From assembly GCA_944990035.1 (NCBI GenBank), contig CALYLX010000077.1, forward strand, positions 186,001-250,000: a stretch of DNA of 64,000 nucleotides, given 5' to 3'. The notes under the pieces were generated by a model that saw only the letters and a list, made by a program, of their open reading frames with translations, was not told the DNA's origin and did no database searches. This DNA is from Clitopilus passeckerianus (Eukaryota; Basidiomycota; Agaricomycetes; Agaricales; Entolomataceae). Below, one piece after another: positions 34,646-46,044 of this stretch. A program made the translations under genes and the position numbers. Position 1 is the first letter of the stretch; each line of letters opens with the position of its first letter.

Positions 34646-34879
34646 AGGACTCGTAATCAACGAGGGATTGAGCGTCCATGCAATACTTGCTTTGCGTAGT
34701 TGGTTTAGTGTATGTTTTCCAAATATCCAAATATACGAACGACCGCAGAAAAAGTGTAGTCCGATATAGAGAATTTCGTTATTCACCTAAGTTACAAGTC
34801 CATAACAGTAAGGCATCTGCGACCGAACGGTAGAGGAACCTGTACCGATGTAGCAGACCTATGACGAAGACAACGATAA

Positions 34880-35240
34880 TGCTAAGATAGAGGTGTGGTT
34901 TCGCTGAAAATAGTCGAGTCACGGTGTCAATAGATATCCTTCGGGCCAGAAAAGGGAACCCTCATTTGCAAGGTGGCTCAGCTCCTCTTCTGAAGACCGA
35001 CTGGGCTGGACCTCATGGTGTTGAGTAGCAGGCCCGGATTCAAGACTGCAAACTGCTTTAGCGGGGTGCGGAGATGGGTCAGTTGCAAGAGTCTTGCTCG
35101 AGAGGTGCCGCCATAACCGCCATGAGGATAAAAGTGAGAGCCAAAAACTGTTCTTCCGCGTCTAGCAGTACTGTGCAGAGAACCATAAGCCAGGTCCGGT
35201 CGCAAAGCTGGAGGCCCATTTTGGCATTCACGGATGATAC
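34880..35240 (-). pseudogene. 5' fragment of the TM/coiled-coil gene
   Basis: Matches the first two exons and introns of the gene at 30947-32372 (about 32130-32400) closely, including SSEEEL-like coding sequence and the CAACACCATGAGGT region. The coiled coil and everything downstream are absent. It is the left edge of the duplicated block that also brought secreted protein 4. Confidence 0.7.
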
Positions 35241-37043
35241 CGATCTTCTGGGATTCGCCCATGAAAAAGGAGCAAGAAGGGAGTGGCTTGGGCGGGGTTG
35301 TATTCCATTATCTTGCGCTTTTGTAAGTGTCGGTCTTTTGCCTGGCGATTTAACGTAGGAAATTGGGTATCAAATGCCACTTGGAAGACCTACCGTTCCA
35401 ACAATCGCGGGCCGAACGAAAGGTCCATGCGTGTCAATACTATGATGTGTGTGTGTGATCAAGCATGATCCGCATTAAGCGCTAGTGAAACGCCAGGGCG
35501 TTTGGGCTTCCTGAATGTCCGCTCGCTCGTTCTTGCTCTAGGCAGTAATCAGACCACGAGTCTGCATCGGAACTCAGATAAGCGGAATTCTCGCTCCGTT
35601 TACCTTGCTAATAGGCGGATGCTTTCATTTGTTAACCCAAGAAACATATACTGAGGCTCAAAACGATACAAACAAAACGAATCCCGCTACAAAACCGCGC
35701 CTCCGACTCCACCCACTTCTTAAATTGAAAATGGCGGGGCGATAGTAGTAGAAGAGTTGGAAAGCGCTTGAGATTGTCGGATGAAAAGAATCTCGGAGTG
35801 TCGAACCAGTCTCTATCCTGCAGCCCAGAGTGATCAGGGTGGGCAGGTTTGGTCGTATGTTGGCCATCGAAATGTTCTTTTCGGCTGCTTTATCGTGGCG
35901 GTATAGAATCCTCAAACAGTTATCAGTGGAACACGCAATGCAAGCCTTAGCCTAGGAATGCTACCCCAGGAAATCTCGATCTGTATCAATGAAAACTTGG
36001 GCGTTGTGAGCAAGTCGACGTGAACGGTGGACCTAAAGAGGTCAATACCATTAAGGAGTTAGGTAGCAGTAGCAGTAGAGTTCAAGTGCAGAGAACTTCT
36101 TTAAGTACTTCTGCCTGGGAGAACGAGCCGGGATGATCAAGAGGATAACAAAGGAATGTACCTCTGATAATACGGCCACGATGGCCAAGTGCCCCAGAAG
36201 GATCGGATCGTTCTAAAGCCCGCTTTGAAGTCTCAAATGTGACGGAGCGGAGTAAAGGGTTCGAGGAGATGACTAAGAATGAATGCATAAGGAGAGAGGA
36301 AAAGGCATGGTTTCTTCAGATGGCTAGTACTTGCGCCTCTTAATAGTAAATTTTCTGATAGATGCCAACTTACGCTAGATAACGGCTGCCGGGAGTGTAT
36401 GTGATTCGAGAACAAACCTCAGGAAGGTCACATGTTAGCCTACTGTCAAGTATAGCTTGCCGGTACTTCATCGAAGGTGAGATGGCCCTGGTTTACGTGC
36501 AGGACCGGTGAATGCTCTGGGAGTCGTAGGGGGAAGTACATTCACGTATATCGTTCAATCCTTCGATTATCGACAGCAACTAGGTCAAGAATTGAAGCTT
36601 TGGGCGTCAGCATGTGAGCCTTAGGGTCGGGGAATTAGATCTATGATTTTCAATATCATCAGGTCGTGACGCTATGGCATCTAGACTGGCCGCAACCAAC
36701 CAAATGCTCTTAAGCACCTTATTAATCTTGCCCAGCATCCCCGTGCCCTGTCGGGGCTTGGAGGTTCTAAAGCTTTAAGCCTGAGGTGAAACCTTTGAAG
36801 GCCTGACGCATCCACATGACTGCATTATGCCTGTCCCAATGTCACTGCCAGTGGCGCGTCGAAGGTTTTCTGCTACCACTAACCGACAAAGACGCGAGCC
36901 GAAAAAAAGAGGCTTGACGAACTAAACTACATTCGCTCACGACCAGGTGGGCTGTAGTATAAAGTCTGCTTCAACATCGCCAGAGATTTCTCATCGCAAG
37001 CTTCCAAGTTCTGCAAATCACAACCTATCACAACCTATTCATC
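35241..37043. repeat. Second copy of the upstream block (with 32440-34290)
   Basis: Alignable along most of its length with the block before 34295, with many substitutions and small indels but no conserved open frame. Best read as intergenic or promoter DNA duplicated together with the secreted-protein gene. Confidence 0.65.
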
Positions 37044-37379
37044 ATGTTCAACAAAGCATTCTCATCCTTCCTTGTCATCGCATGTGTTGCTGCCGGCCTA
37101 GCCACCGCGGCCGCCCCCGCCGGGGAAGGTGCTCTTTGTACGTTAGACTCATCTAGTAATCTTTATTAGTATAAGGTATGCTCACACACACCTACCCAGG
37201 TGGCTATAGTGTAGACGGGTTAACTTACCAGTTCCAGGAGTGCGACGACACGCAGTATCTGTCGTGCTCCGAGCTGCCTTTCGTCGCCAACGCCTCCTTG
37301 TACGTTTCATTGTTCCGATCTAATTATCCTTTGGTAACTTGATGCTTTTTGCCATAGCTGCATGCGTCCGACCACATAA
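37044..37379 (+). CDS. Small secreted four-cysteine protein 4
   Basis: Signal peptide MFNKAFSSFLVIACVAAGLATA. The first splice is in the first mature Cys codon (GALC). Exon 2 reads GLTYQFQECDDTQYLSCSELP, and the last exon after gccatag is FCMRPTT and the stop. About 71 residues after splicing. The signal peptide is almost identical to 28463 and 34295, but the mature part has diverged more (VDGLTYQFQ against SSGSIVQFQ), as expected if the mature protein evolves faster. Confidence 0.8.
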
Positions 37380-37599
37380 AAGATTCCCAATCAATGAACG
37401 ATCAAATGTTCATGCCTTGCATAGTCGTGGCTTTGTACATTGTTTCCAAATGACCAAATATATGAACAGCCCCAGAGAATGTTTTGTCCGATATACAGAG
37501 TCTCGTTATTCACTTTGACTACAGTACAAGTTCATACCAGGTAAGACACTTTTGTAGACCTCGGTTTTCTAAGGTGTCCACCAGCAAACGGTACGACTA

Positions 37600-38720
37600 T
37601 AATGACTGGACCATCTGACTGGTGCTTGCTTCCCGCACCGTACCGTACATGCTAATGCACATGGTACGCTTCCATCCTCTCCCTGGGCCTCCAACCATCG
37701 GGTAGGGAAAAGAGCGAAATGCGACAATGAAGGTCTGACGTTCTTCCCTGCCTTGGTCCGTGGAGAATGTCGCCCGAAAGGCGTATATTAGTGGCGGCCT
37801 GCAACCGACGGTCCTGCTTCGTTCTGGCCCGGTCTTCAAGTTTAGCCTTCGTTGACCCTCGCACTCCACATGTGGTGTCACGAACGCCGACTTGTGCGTA
37901 CGTGTCTGGGTCTAGGTGGAGGAAGGCGTAAATGGCATGTGTGTGGGAGGATGAAGGGCGTCCCTCCTTCAAGCTCAAACTCGAGTGCCCAGCCTTCGGT
38001 GGTTGAGTGAAGGTATAGGTATTATGTTGCGCCTCGGAAGGTGGGCATAAGCAGGTGAAGGGGAAGTGGTGACAGCCAGGCAGCCAGGAGGGGGAAGGCA
38101 TATCTCAACCTACCGAAATCAGTGGAAATAGCAGAGTGTACGTACCTTCGTTGAGCGCGCTCTTGGCGATAAGCGTGGTCCAGCATCTTGTTGGAACAAG
38201 TTTTTTTGCGTAGCTTGTCTAAGCGGATGTAGTTTGATCCCAAGAGAGGATGCGTACCGAATTTAGTGAATCTAATTCGCCCTTCTTCCAACAGACCGGC
38301 ATTCATTCGGGGATAGGCCTGGTCCAGTAAACTTGCAAGTCAAGGTCCTACTGAGTTTGTCTAGCCATATTTCAGCATTCGGGTGGATTGGGAAGATCTG
38401 AAATGAAGCCAGTGCCTGTAATTCCAACAGACCTTTTGGGCAGAGGGAGTTGGAAGAAAGCGTGAGACTCTCCTGCCAAAATCATGCCTTCTGATGACTC
38501 AGCCAAGCGCTCCTTCGAGCGCTTATAATAGCCCAAAGTCGATCAGACCATAGATCCGATCCAGCAGATTTGGACCCCATCTTTCCTTCTTCCCACCTCA
38601 AGCCGTCAAACTCTTGTCTTGAGTCCTCGACATCAGCACACTAATACACGCCAACACGCCTGCCCAATGTGGGACAAATAAACCGACCTTTGCTTCTATA
38701 AGTAAACCAGAAGATAGCGA
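37600..38720. repeat. Segmental repeat C, copy 1 (with about 41640-43080)
   Basis: No gene called. It shares with 41640-43080 the words GTCTAGGTGGAGGAAGG, GACAGCCAGGCAGCCAGG-like sequence, and the end segment with CATCAGCACAC-AATACAC and CCCAATGTGGG. In the second copy a secreted-protein gene follows; here the ankyrin gene ends just beyond. A perfect 20-base inverted repeat lies at 38505-38524. Confidence 0.6.
38505..38524. repeat. 20-base inverted repeat AAGCGCTC-CTTC-GAGCGCTT
   Basis: Eight-base arms with a four-base loop. Near-copies lie at 42844-42862 and 48280-48299. Possible binding site for a dimeric regulator or a small hairpin; unproven. Confidence 0.55.
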
Positions 38721-38855
38721 ATATCCTCTTTCAAGATGTTCAAAACAAAGAATCATTCAGTTCCGACGCGATGTGATACAACTGTTGAGGATTTACTATT
38801 ATGGAAACAAAGTAGCTTGATACATCTCTTGCGTCAGCGCTTCAACTATGCTACC

Positions 38856-40407
38856 TCAATAGGCTCCGTTATTGCGCAAAAGCCCTGCGATCTCCGAGTA
38901 TCCGTGGCTCGAGGCCCACCCGAAGGCCGTGTAGTCATGCTTGTCCCGCACATTGGGGTCGACAGTGGGATAACTGAGCAATGGCTCTAGAAGGCCTGTA
39001 TCCTCGTTCATAACGGGATACCAAAGAGCTGTGTAGCCATTGTCGTCCTTCACATTAGGGTCAAGATCGCTGCGGTTGAGTAATAACTGTAAAATATCTT
39101 TGTTCCTCATAAACGAAGCAATATTGACAGGTGTGCGGTCTTGCTTGTTCCGTACATTGACGTTGATGCGGGGATGATTCAGGAGTAACCGTATGATATC
39201 TGTGCGCTCCTTCCAGCAGGCACATGTGAGGGGTGTATCGTCGTTCTCGTTCCGCGCATTGGGGTTGACATCGGCACGGTTGAGCAATAATCGTGCGACG
39301 TCTGTGTGCCCGTCCCACGTAGCAGAGAAAAGTGGCGGACCTCCAGTGTTATTCTTGACATTGGGGTCGACAGCAGGGTGACTGAGTAATAACTCGACAA
39401 GGTCTGCATCCCCATTTCCCACAGGATACCAGAGAGCTGTACAGGTATTGTCGTCCTCCACATTAGGGTTGATATCGTCGCGACTGAGTAATAACCGTAA
39501 AATCTCGGTGTTCCTCATAAATGCGGCAATATTGACAGCTGTACGGTCTTGCTTGTTCCTTACGTTGGGATTAATCCGGGGATGGTGAAGTAATAATGAT
39601 ACGATCTCTGCGTGCTGCCTCCAACAGGAACACGTGAGAGGTGTATCATAATTAGCGTTCTGAGCATTGGGATCAACATCAGGACGGTCAAGCAATAACC
39701 GTGTGATATCCACGAGCCCATTCCACGAGGCAGATATGAGCGGTGGCTCTCCAGTGTTGCTCTTCACATTGGGGTCGACACTGGGATGGCCAAGCAGCGA
39801 CTTTACGATTGTTATGCGTCCCTCCTTCAAAGGGTACCATAGAGCTGTATAGCCATCCTTGCCCTTTCTATTCAATTGAATGCCAGGTTTATTTAGTAGA
39901 AGGGTTACGATGCCCTCGTATCCGAGTTTGGAAGCCAAGATAAGAGGCGTTTCGCCAGCTTTGTCTCGGACATTGACATCAATCAGTGGGTATTCGAGCA
40001 ACATCTCCACTATTTCAGCGTAGCCGCCCTTTGACGCCAGATGAAGAGCGGTGTTATTGTTGTCGGCGGAGTCCATGTAATTGATACCGTCATGATTGAA
40101 GTAGCCCGAGCCCAGGAGGTTTTCGGCAAGCTGGATGTTACCGTCTCGGCAAGCACCAAGCTAGATGCGTCAGATATTGAGTGAGAAGCGGAATACCAGT
40201 AGACGGAGTACAGACCAAGCGACGTTTTAACGCGATTAACTCGGAACGGGTGACGGGATTCGTCAGGGGCGGGGTACCTGCCAGATTGGTGAGGCAACAT
40301 ATCGCTATCTGCAATGACTGCATCCTACCGTAGATATTATTCGTGGTAGTAATGATGACGTTCCCTTGAGCATCGATTCTATTGTTGTTAATGTGGGCCT
40401 GGGCCAT
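38856..40407 (-). CDS. Ankyrin-repeat protein (498 aa) with NLR-like N-terminal motif
   Basis: Two exons, 40216-40407 and 38856-40160, total 1497 nt. The N-terminus reads INNNRIDAQGNVIITTTNNIYG, resembling the Gly/Asn/Thr motif at the NLR N-termini (AGGNLTINTTN), then about 40 residues without features. From residue 65 to the end there are about 12 ankyrin repeats and no NACHT domain. The repeats form a higher-order pattern of four: ALWYP, PPLISASW, DTPLTCSCW and RTAVNIAAFM types recur in that order two and a half times, so blocks of about 136 residues were duplicated. Ankyrin arrays bind protein partners. A role linked to the NLR genes is a guess from the shared N-terminal motif. Confidence 0.82.
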
Positions 40408-41639
40408 GAGTTAAGTCTTCCTAGGAAGACGTCGGTCATCAATGCCTGAATTAGACATGGGAGAATGTCGATTTACCGATTATGATCGTCTGAGTTGACT
40501 GGGTTTAACCGCTCTTGGTGGTTACGTCGAGGGTTGAAATACTCTTGAGATTTGATGGAGTCGAGGTGTGGGAAAGCCGACTTATCGAAGGCGAGATCGT
40601 GAAATCTTGGGAAACTGATCGATGAACCTCCCGTGTGCTATGCTGTTATGAACGCATGGGGCAATCCACGAGGGACTGTAAGACCCTTAAACTAGTGTAT
40701 CCCACGCATTGATGGCCTTTCCATTGAGACCAATTTCCCGGACTCATTCACGAGATAAAAACAGAACCCTATGATACACAAGTGCACTGGAATGGAATAA
40801 ACCCAGCTCAGGTCACACCCTTCTTGCTCCCTTCCCATCATCTCCAAAACCGAAACGTAGAAGGTATCATTTACGAATGCCAACATAGGCCTCCTCCGTC
40901 TTCAGCCTCGCCTGGTGTAACGGGACCGTTGAATCTACGTCGTCTTCTCACCCTTCAACCCTCCCAATGCACATTCTTGAAGTTGATCTATCCGATAGGT
41001 TGCGCGGTGACGCCCATGGGGCGGATGGTTTTTGGGAATTGGGAGGCTCGGTACGTGACGAAGAAAGGGAGAGGTATCTTCACGATTTGAAGATTGCGGG
41101 TCTAACATACCAGTGTGACGGGCCCGACGTGTGGGCGTACAAGGAAGGCGACGACGATAGCAGGCAAATGATTTGTCTCCTTGGCACTCGAGGCGCAGTG
41201 ATGTTCAGATTCATTCTGCTCCTTTTGCCATTTTGCCATTCTCCGCCTCTGGCTCTTCCGTCTCCACAGCTCCATACATGCCAGTGCAGAGGCTATGATT
41301 TCCCCTCCCCTCCCTCCTTTCGTGCCGGGTTCCGGTTTGGGTTCAAATCTTCGTCCGGACGTGGGTCGGTCGGCGTCAAAAGGACCTCTGGTATGTGTGC
41401 ACCTTGACACAGTGTGGGGCTTGATTCTCGCTAGGATGGCTCCTGGGTTCCTAGGGTAGGTATGCTTGGAATGGGGAGCGCCGGACGAGGCAGACCATGG
41501 GCCTGAGATCCTTAAGTATTCCCGGAGGATCAGGGGTTGGGTATTTTGACGACATGCCGCGACGCGACGGGAGGCCTTCTAGCAGCCTAACCGCCTAGCC
41601 TCTAACGAGCCTCGGATCTCTGTGGGGTGGTGCGGGTCA
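40408..41639. other. Intergenic stretch
   Basis: No recognised gene. A plus-strand frame at 40967-41407 contains protein-like words (for example YQCDGPDVWAYKEGDDDS) but has no relative in the window and no splice context, so it stays uncalled. Confidence 0.35.
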
Positions 41640-43080
41640 GAAAGGTGCTGGAGGACTTGGTGGGTGTCACGAAGGCTGGTCCATGCCTATGCGTCTAGGT
41701 GGAGGAAGGAGCAACGATATGTGGGCGCATAGGAGGATAATGTTCATCCGTTCGAGTTTGAGCCCTACGAGCTTGGATGGGTGAAAGAAGGGACGGGCAT
41801 GTTGTGCCTCGAAACGGGACACAAGCAGGCGAAGGGGATTGGTTAGGGCCAGACAGCCAGGCCGAGGAAGATAGCGATGGGCGGGGTAGGAGCAGGCCAT
41901 ATGACCTGTTTCAAACCTAGGGAAGTTGCAGATTTTGTCGCTTCCCAGGGGCTCCGCTAACTTGAAGGTCGGAAAGTTCAGGTCAGCATGCCAGCACTGT
42001 AAGCGGACGTGGAAACAGAACGTACGAGACGCGCGTGTGCTAGGCGGACGATGTTTGGAGTTGGTTATACGATGCCGAAGGGCTCCCGTATCCATATCCA
42101 TTATATTGAATCAGCTGAGGACAAGACGCGGATTTTGACTCGATCATGACCGTGATGGTCAGCATTTCGAGAATTGCTACCGAGTCCAGTCGCATTTGAA
42201 CTTGAAGCTGGGTAGGCGGCCATAGACTCGAGAGTTCTGGATAGGTGCAGCTAGCTCCTAAGTGATAATAGCTTTGGCAGCTGGTGGCGGAAGTTAGCTC
42301 AGCAGAATCAGAGGAAATTGTAAAGTGCAAGGAACCTTCGCTGAGCACCTTCTGCAAGGTACAGCTAGCTCCTAAGTGATAATAGCTTTGGCAGCTGGTG
42401 GCGGAAGTTAGCTCAGCAGAATCAGAGGAAATTGTAAAGTGCAAGGAACCTTCGCTGAGAACCTTCTGCAAGGTATTCTTTTGGCGATCAGCGTAGGCCG
42501 GTGCAAATGTGGGAGAAGTTTTTCAGAGGCCGTCTAAGAAGACGCAGAGACATTGGTAGCAGGAGGAGGTTTAGAGCAAATATAGGATTCTAATTCGCGT
42601 ATTCCGAGTTTCTCCCATCAGCTGGGCAGTTCTGAAAGGCCGTCATTTTGCGATAAAGGTTGTCCAGTAAACATGCGAGCTAAGACGCTATGGATTATGT
42701 CCGGCCGTACGACACAATCCGGGTTGAACGAGAGGATTTGGAGCGATTCGAGCGAATGTAGGGAAACTGGTCCCAGCAACCTCGAGGTCGGGAGCAAGCG
42801 TGCGACTCTCCTCCCAAAACCATCCATTTTGCATGACTAAGCCAAGCGCTTCTTAGAGCGCCTGGTCCAAAGCCGATCGGGTCTATGGTCCGATCCACCG
42901 ACCAGAATCTAGGCCCTTGCCACCCCGTCTTCTTTCCTTCCACTCAGGCTGTCAGAATCCCATTCTCGACATCAGCACACCAATACACCCCACACGCGTG
43001 CCCAATGTGGGGCAAACCCAACTGACCTTTGCTTCGTTCCTTACCCAGGACTGTCAAATTCATCAAAGTCCTGCATCGTG
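41640..43080. repeat. Segmental repeat C, copy 2
   Basis: Matches 37600-38720. It differs by an internal tandem duplication (42244-42471). The end of the block, with CCCAATGTGGGGC, lies just upstream of secreted protein 5 and may contain its promoter. Confidence 0.6.
42244..42471. repeat. 114-bp direct tandem duplication (two units)
   Basis: Units start at 42244 and 42358 and differ at only a few bases (for example GGTGCAG against GGTACAG). Because 114 is a multiple of three, an open frame with a 38-residue repeat results on the minus strand. The single-unit version in repeat copy 1 (near 38110-38160) is not open in the same way, so this is probably not coding. Confidence 0.85.
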
Positions 43081-43145
43081 GTATAAAGACGCTGCCCCGC
43101 TCCCAGATCTTTATCGCATTCTGAATCTATCGTTATCACCTGAAC

Positions 43146-43629
43146 ATGAGATCACTCTCGCTCTCCTCCTTCCTCGCTCTCCTAAGTCTGATTACTGTAT
43201 CATCAGCCGCCATCAACCGTGGTGGTAGGGGCTCCGTTTGTATGTCCAATTCATTCGCCAAAGCCTGCGCGAGTTCGAGTGCATTCATTCCTAATCCGTT
43301 ATGAATATAGGTGCTTATAGTACCACCGGGACCGGTAACAGGCCCGTGCAATTCCAGGTAGAGTACCATCTTCGATCACGTCGATCAAGGCACCTCGCTG
43401 GCCTAAACCCTGTGCACGGTGTAATGCATAACTTCTGATCTACTTCAATCGTCAAAATGTAGCATTGCGAAGCAGGTCTAGACTGCTTTCGGGCGCCATG
43501 GACGAACGACATTAATAACGTCATATATTAGTACGTCTCTTTCTAGTTTCTGAGCCCCACTGCTGTCTGATCTGCTATTCGTGTATTAGTTGCTTGACAC
43601 GCGACGATTCAAATGGGATGGGTCTTTGA
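43146..43629 (+). CDS. Small secreted four-cysteine protein 5
   Basis: Signal peptide MRSLSLSSFLALLSLITVSSA, then RGGRGSVC with the first splice in the Cys codon. Exon 2 ends RPVQFQ at a gtagag donor. An extra intron of about 105 nt, absent from the other four genes, precedes HCEAGLDCFRAPWTN. The last intron (gtacgt..ttag) precedes YCLTRDDSNGMGL and the stop. The pattern is closest to the gene at 30102. Promoter-side DNA belongs to repeat C rather than to the block shared by copies 1, 3 and 4. Confidence 0.75.
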
Positions 43630-43962
43630 GAAATAATATGGGGCTAGGGGCGTGATGAAAGCAAGTTTCGGGAACTTATGGATATGAATTTGGAGTACAG
43701 AGAGATGCGGGGCGACGCGTGACGCGAGGCCTCGGGTGGTAAGAGAGCACACCTCCTGGTGTGGAAACCAACCTCCCTCACAGCCGCCAACACGACATCT
43801 TTAAACACGGGAACCATACGGATAGGTCAATAGGATTGATACCACATTTTTATCAACATACATTCACAACCTGTGCTAATAGTCGTACAATGAGATAGAA
43901 TATCGAGATTTCTTTTGTCAGAGTTATTCGAAGTTCCGAACGGGACAACTGAGCCATTCCAC

Positions 43963-45031
43963 TCAGTCAGCTGCACCGATTGGGCTAAGACACTTTCCTC
44001 CCAAACTCTTGTAACCGGTGAGGTTAGGCATCCATTTCCCGCTGTTGGAATCGTAGGACTTGAGGTAACAGACGCTGTCAGTACCGATGTGGAGCAAGTC
44101 GATACGTTTGTCTTGTGTGGTGAGTGCTGTGACTTTGTCGACGGCGGTACCAGACATGAACTCATAGTCCTTCTGAGCTGGCTTCCACTGATTGTTCTCG
44201 TAGTACTTGTGATAGATGGCACGGTCGGTACCTGATCGCGAAGACGTCAGTATCGTTGGTCAAGGAGGATAGAGGGGAAAACGAACCAATCGCGAAGACA
44301 TCCAAACGGCCCTTCTTCAGGCTAACCACCTCAGGGTTAACACGGATGATACCTCCGAGGGACTCCCATTTCTCGCTGAACTTGTTGTTCTCGCAGGTGA
44401 GTACGTAGAGTTGGGAGTCGTCCCCAACGGAGAAGACGTCGACGCGGTTGGAGTCGATGGAAATAGCCCTAGGCATATCGTAGCAACTCCCTCCCAAATT
44501 CTGCCACTCCCCACGAGCGCCCTTAGGTCCCCAGTTGTTGCCGTCGAAGTACTTGTGATAAATCTTGTGGTCGGGTGTCGTCCCAAACAAGTCGATACGG
44601 TTGTTGTCACGAGAAACCGCCGCGACGGGGGCGATGAACAGTCCACCCAAGTTCTCGAACTCCCTGCCGAAGGAGTTGCCCTCCATGCGCTTGCAGTAGA
44701 GGTTGCCCTCTTTGCCGACGATGAAGACGTCGAGGCGATCGCGGTCGGAGGAGACTACGGAGGGGCGTTCAGCGAAGGTGCCGCCGAGATTCTCCCAGTC
44801 CAACCAGCGGCGACCGTCAAAGCACTTGTGCATGAGTTCGCGCTTGAAGTTGAGGGTGAAGACGTTGAGAATGTTGTTCTCGCGAGAGATGTAGGTGGGC
44901 TCGTATATGGACTGGCCACCGATGTTCTCCCACTTCTTCTCAGAAGAGGTGCCATCGAAGGTCTTGTGCATAACGCTGGAGTCCGGGCCAACGACGAAGA
45001 GCTCGACGCGGTCTTGGGATTGAGTATTCAT
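43963..45031 (-). CDS. PVL/PLL-type beta-propeller lectin (337 aa)
   Basis: Two exons, 44287-45031 and 43963-44231, total 1014 nt. About seven repeats of roughly 48 residues form a propeller. Each has a W-E/Q-N-L/I-G-G motif, a Pro, a Ser and then R(V/I/L)D(V/L)F before a hydrophobic strand, for example WENLGGTFAERPSVVSSDRD and RIDLFGTTPDHKIYHKYFDG. This is the layout of Psathyrella velutina lectin and Photorhabdus PLL, whose propellers bind GlcNAc/sialic acid or fucose. Sugar specificity cannot be read here. There is no signal peptide at MNTQSQDRVELF, typical of cytosolic mushroom lectins that are thought to act in defence. The last repeat ends LGGKCLSPIGAAD. The upstream frame in the same register lacks a better start. 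Confidence 0.85.
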
Positions 45032-45990
45032 GCTGCCAATGGAGGTCAGTACCACGGTGCTCGTGAAGTAAGAATGTAGCTTACTTTGAGTGAAAGAGGT
45101 TTTGGATTGAGCTGAAAATCTTGGAAGCGAAGACTCGATTGTGAAACCGATGTGAGGTCTGTCCAGCAAGTTTCGACGCCTATATATACGATTTCAAGTC
45201 GCGTTCCAAATGCACCTGCCCAGAGCGGTAATTCGAGGAAGATGAATGGATTAAGCATGACAAGTATTTCTGGAAAGCCTTCAGTTCCTTCGTCTCCAAA
45301 GTGAATGTGGCATCCAGGGGCTGATTCGATGGGTTTAAACAGTAGAAGCGTCTAAAGTGGCCGGGGTAGACATGTGTCCTCTGTATATCGTCATTGAGCA
45401 CGCTTCTCAGTCGAAGAGTTTGCAATTGAGCGCCAGGAAGCCAGCTAAAGAGCGCTCACTACAGCCGCCATGTTTCCATCGAAGTTCCTCAGAGCAAAAG
45501 AAGGACCGTGCGGAGGTAAGGGCTAGTTTGCTTGACAACGTTCAGGACTTGTTCACGATGTATGAACGGAACTTGCACACAAGACCGTCGTTGTGTGAAT
45601 TGAGGGCAGCATGGCCGGATCTTACTTGGAAAAACAGACTTCAAGATACCTATTTTCTGCTAAGGTTCCCACCGAGGTCAGTTCAGCGCCAGTGACGTTG
45701 CGGGCATTGTGATAATCCTCTGGGCACGTCTCAGGTGGATGAAAGAGGGAGGGAATGGAACCATGAATAGGTGAGTGCACAGCGATAGAATAAACTCCGT
45801 TCAGGTGACTCACCAGATGTGGAATGGTATCATCAAAGATGCTCAAATCGGCCTTCTCCGGCTTTACGACCAGACCAATGGTCCTCGGGCCTATACACGA
45901 TAGCATTAGACGCCCCAAGGACCACCTTGGCCTTTTATTCGAGGACTCATGGTGATGACGACTATGTCGGCCCCAGAGTAGGGCTCTTTT
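45032..45990. other. Intergenic DNA between lectin and broken coiled-coil gene
   Basis: No recognisable gene; open frames at 45357-45695 and 45819 onward have no features until the coiled-coil region. Contains GAGCGCC and GAGCGCTC words near 45430-45455. Confidence 0.4.
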
Positions 45991-46044
45991 CCAAGGGATC
46001 CGTCTCGGAAAAGCGACTAAAACACTTCATAGTATTGCATCTGG

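Noticed and set aside
42040..42471. Minus-strand frame with a 38-residue repeat
   Set aside because: Created by the 114-bp tandem duplication; the homologous block near 38.1 kb is not open in the same way, and no start, signal or family feature is seen.
44411..45079. Long plus-strand open frame (222 codons)
   Set aside because: It is the antisense of the lectin gene; the minus strand shows repeated propeller motifs and splice-consistent structure.
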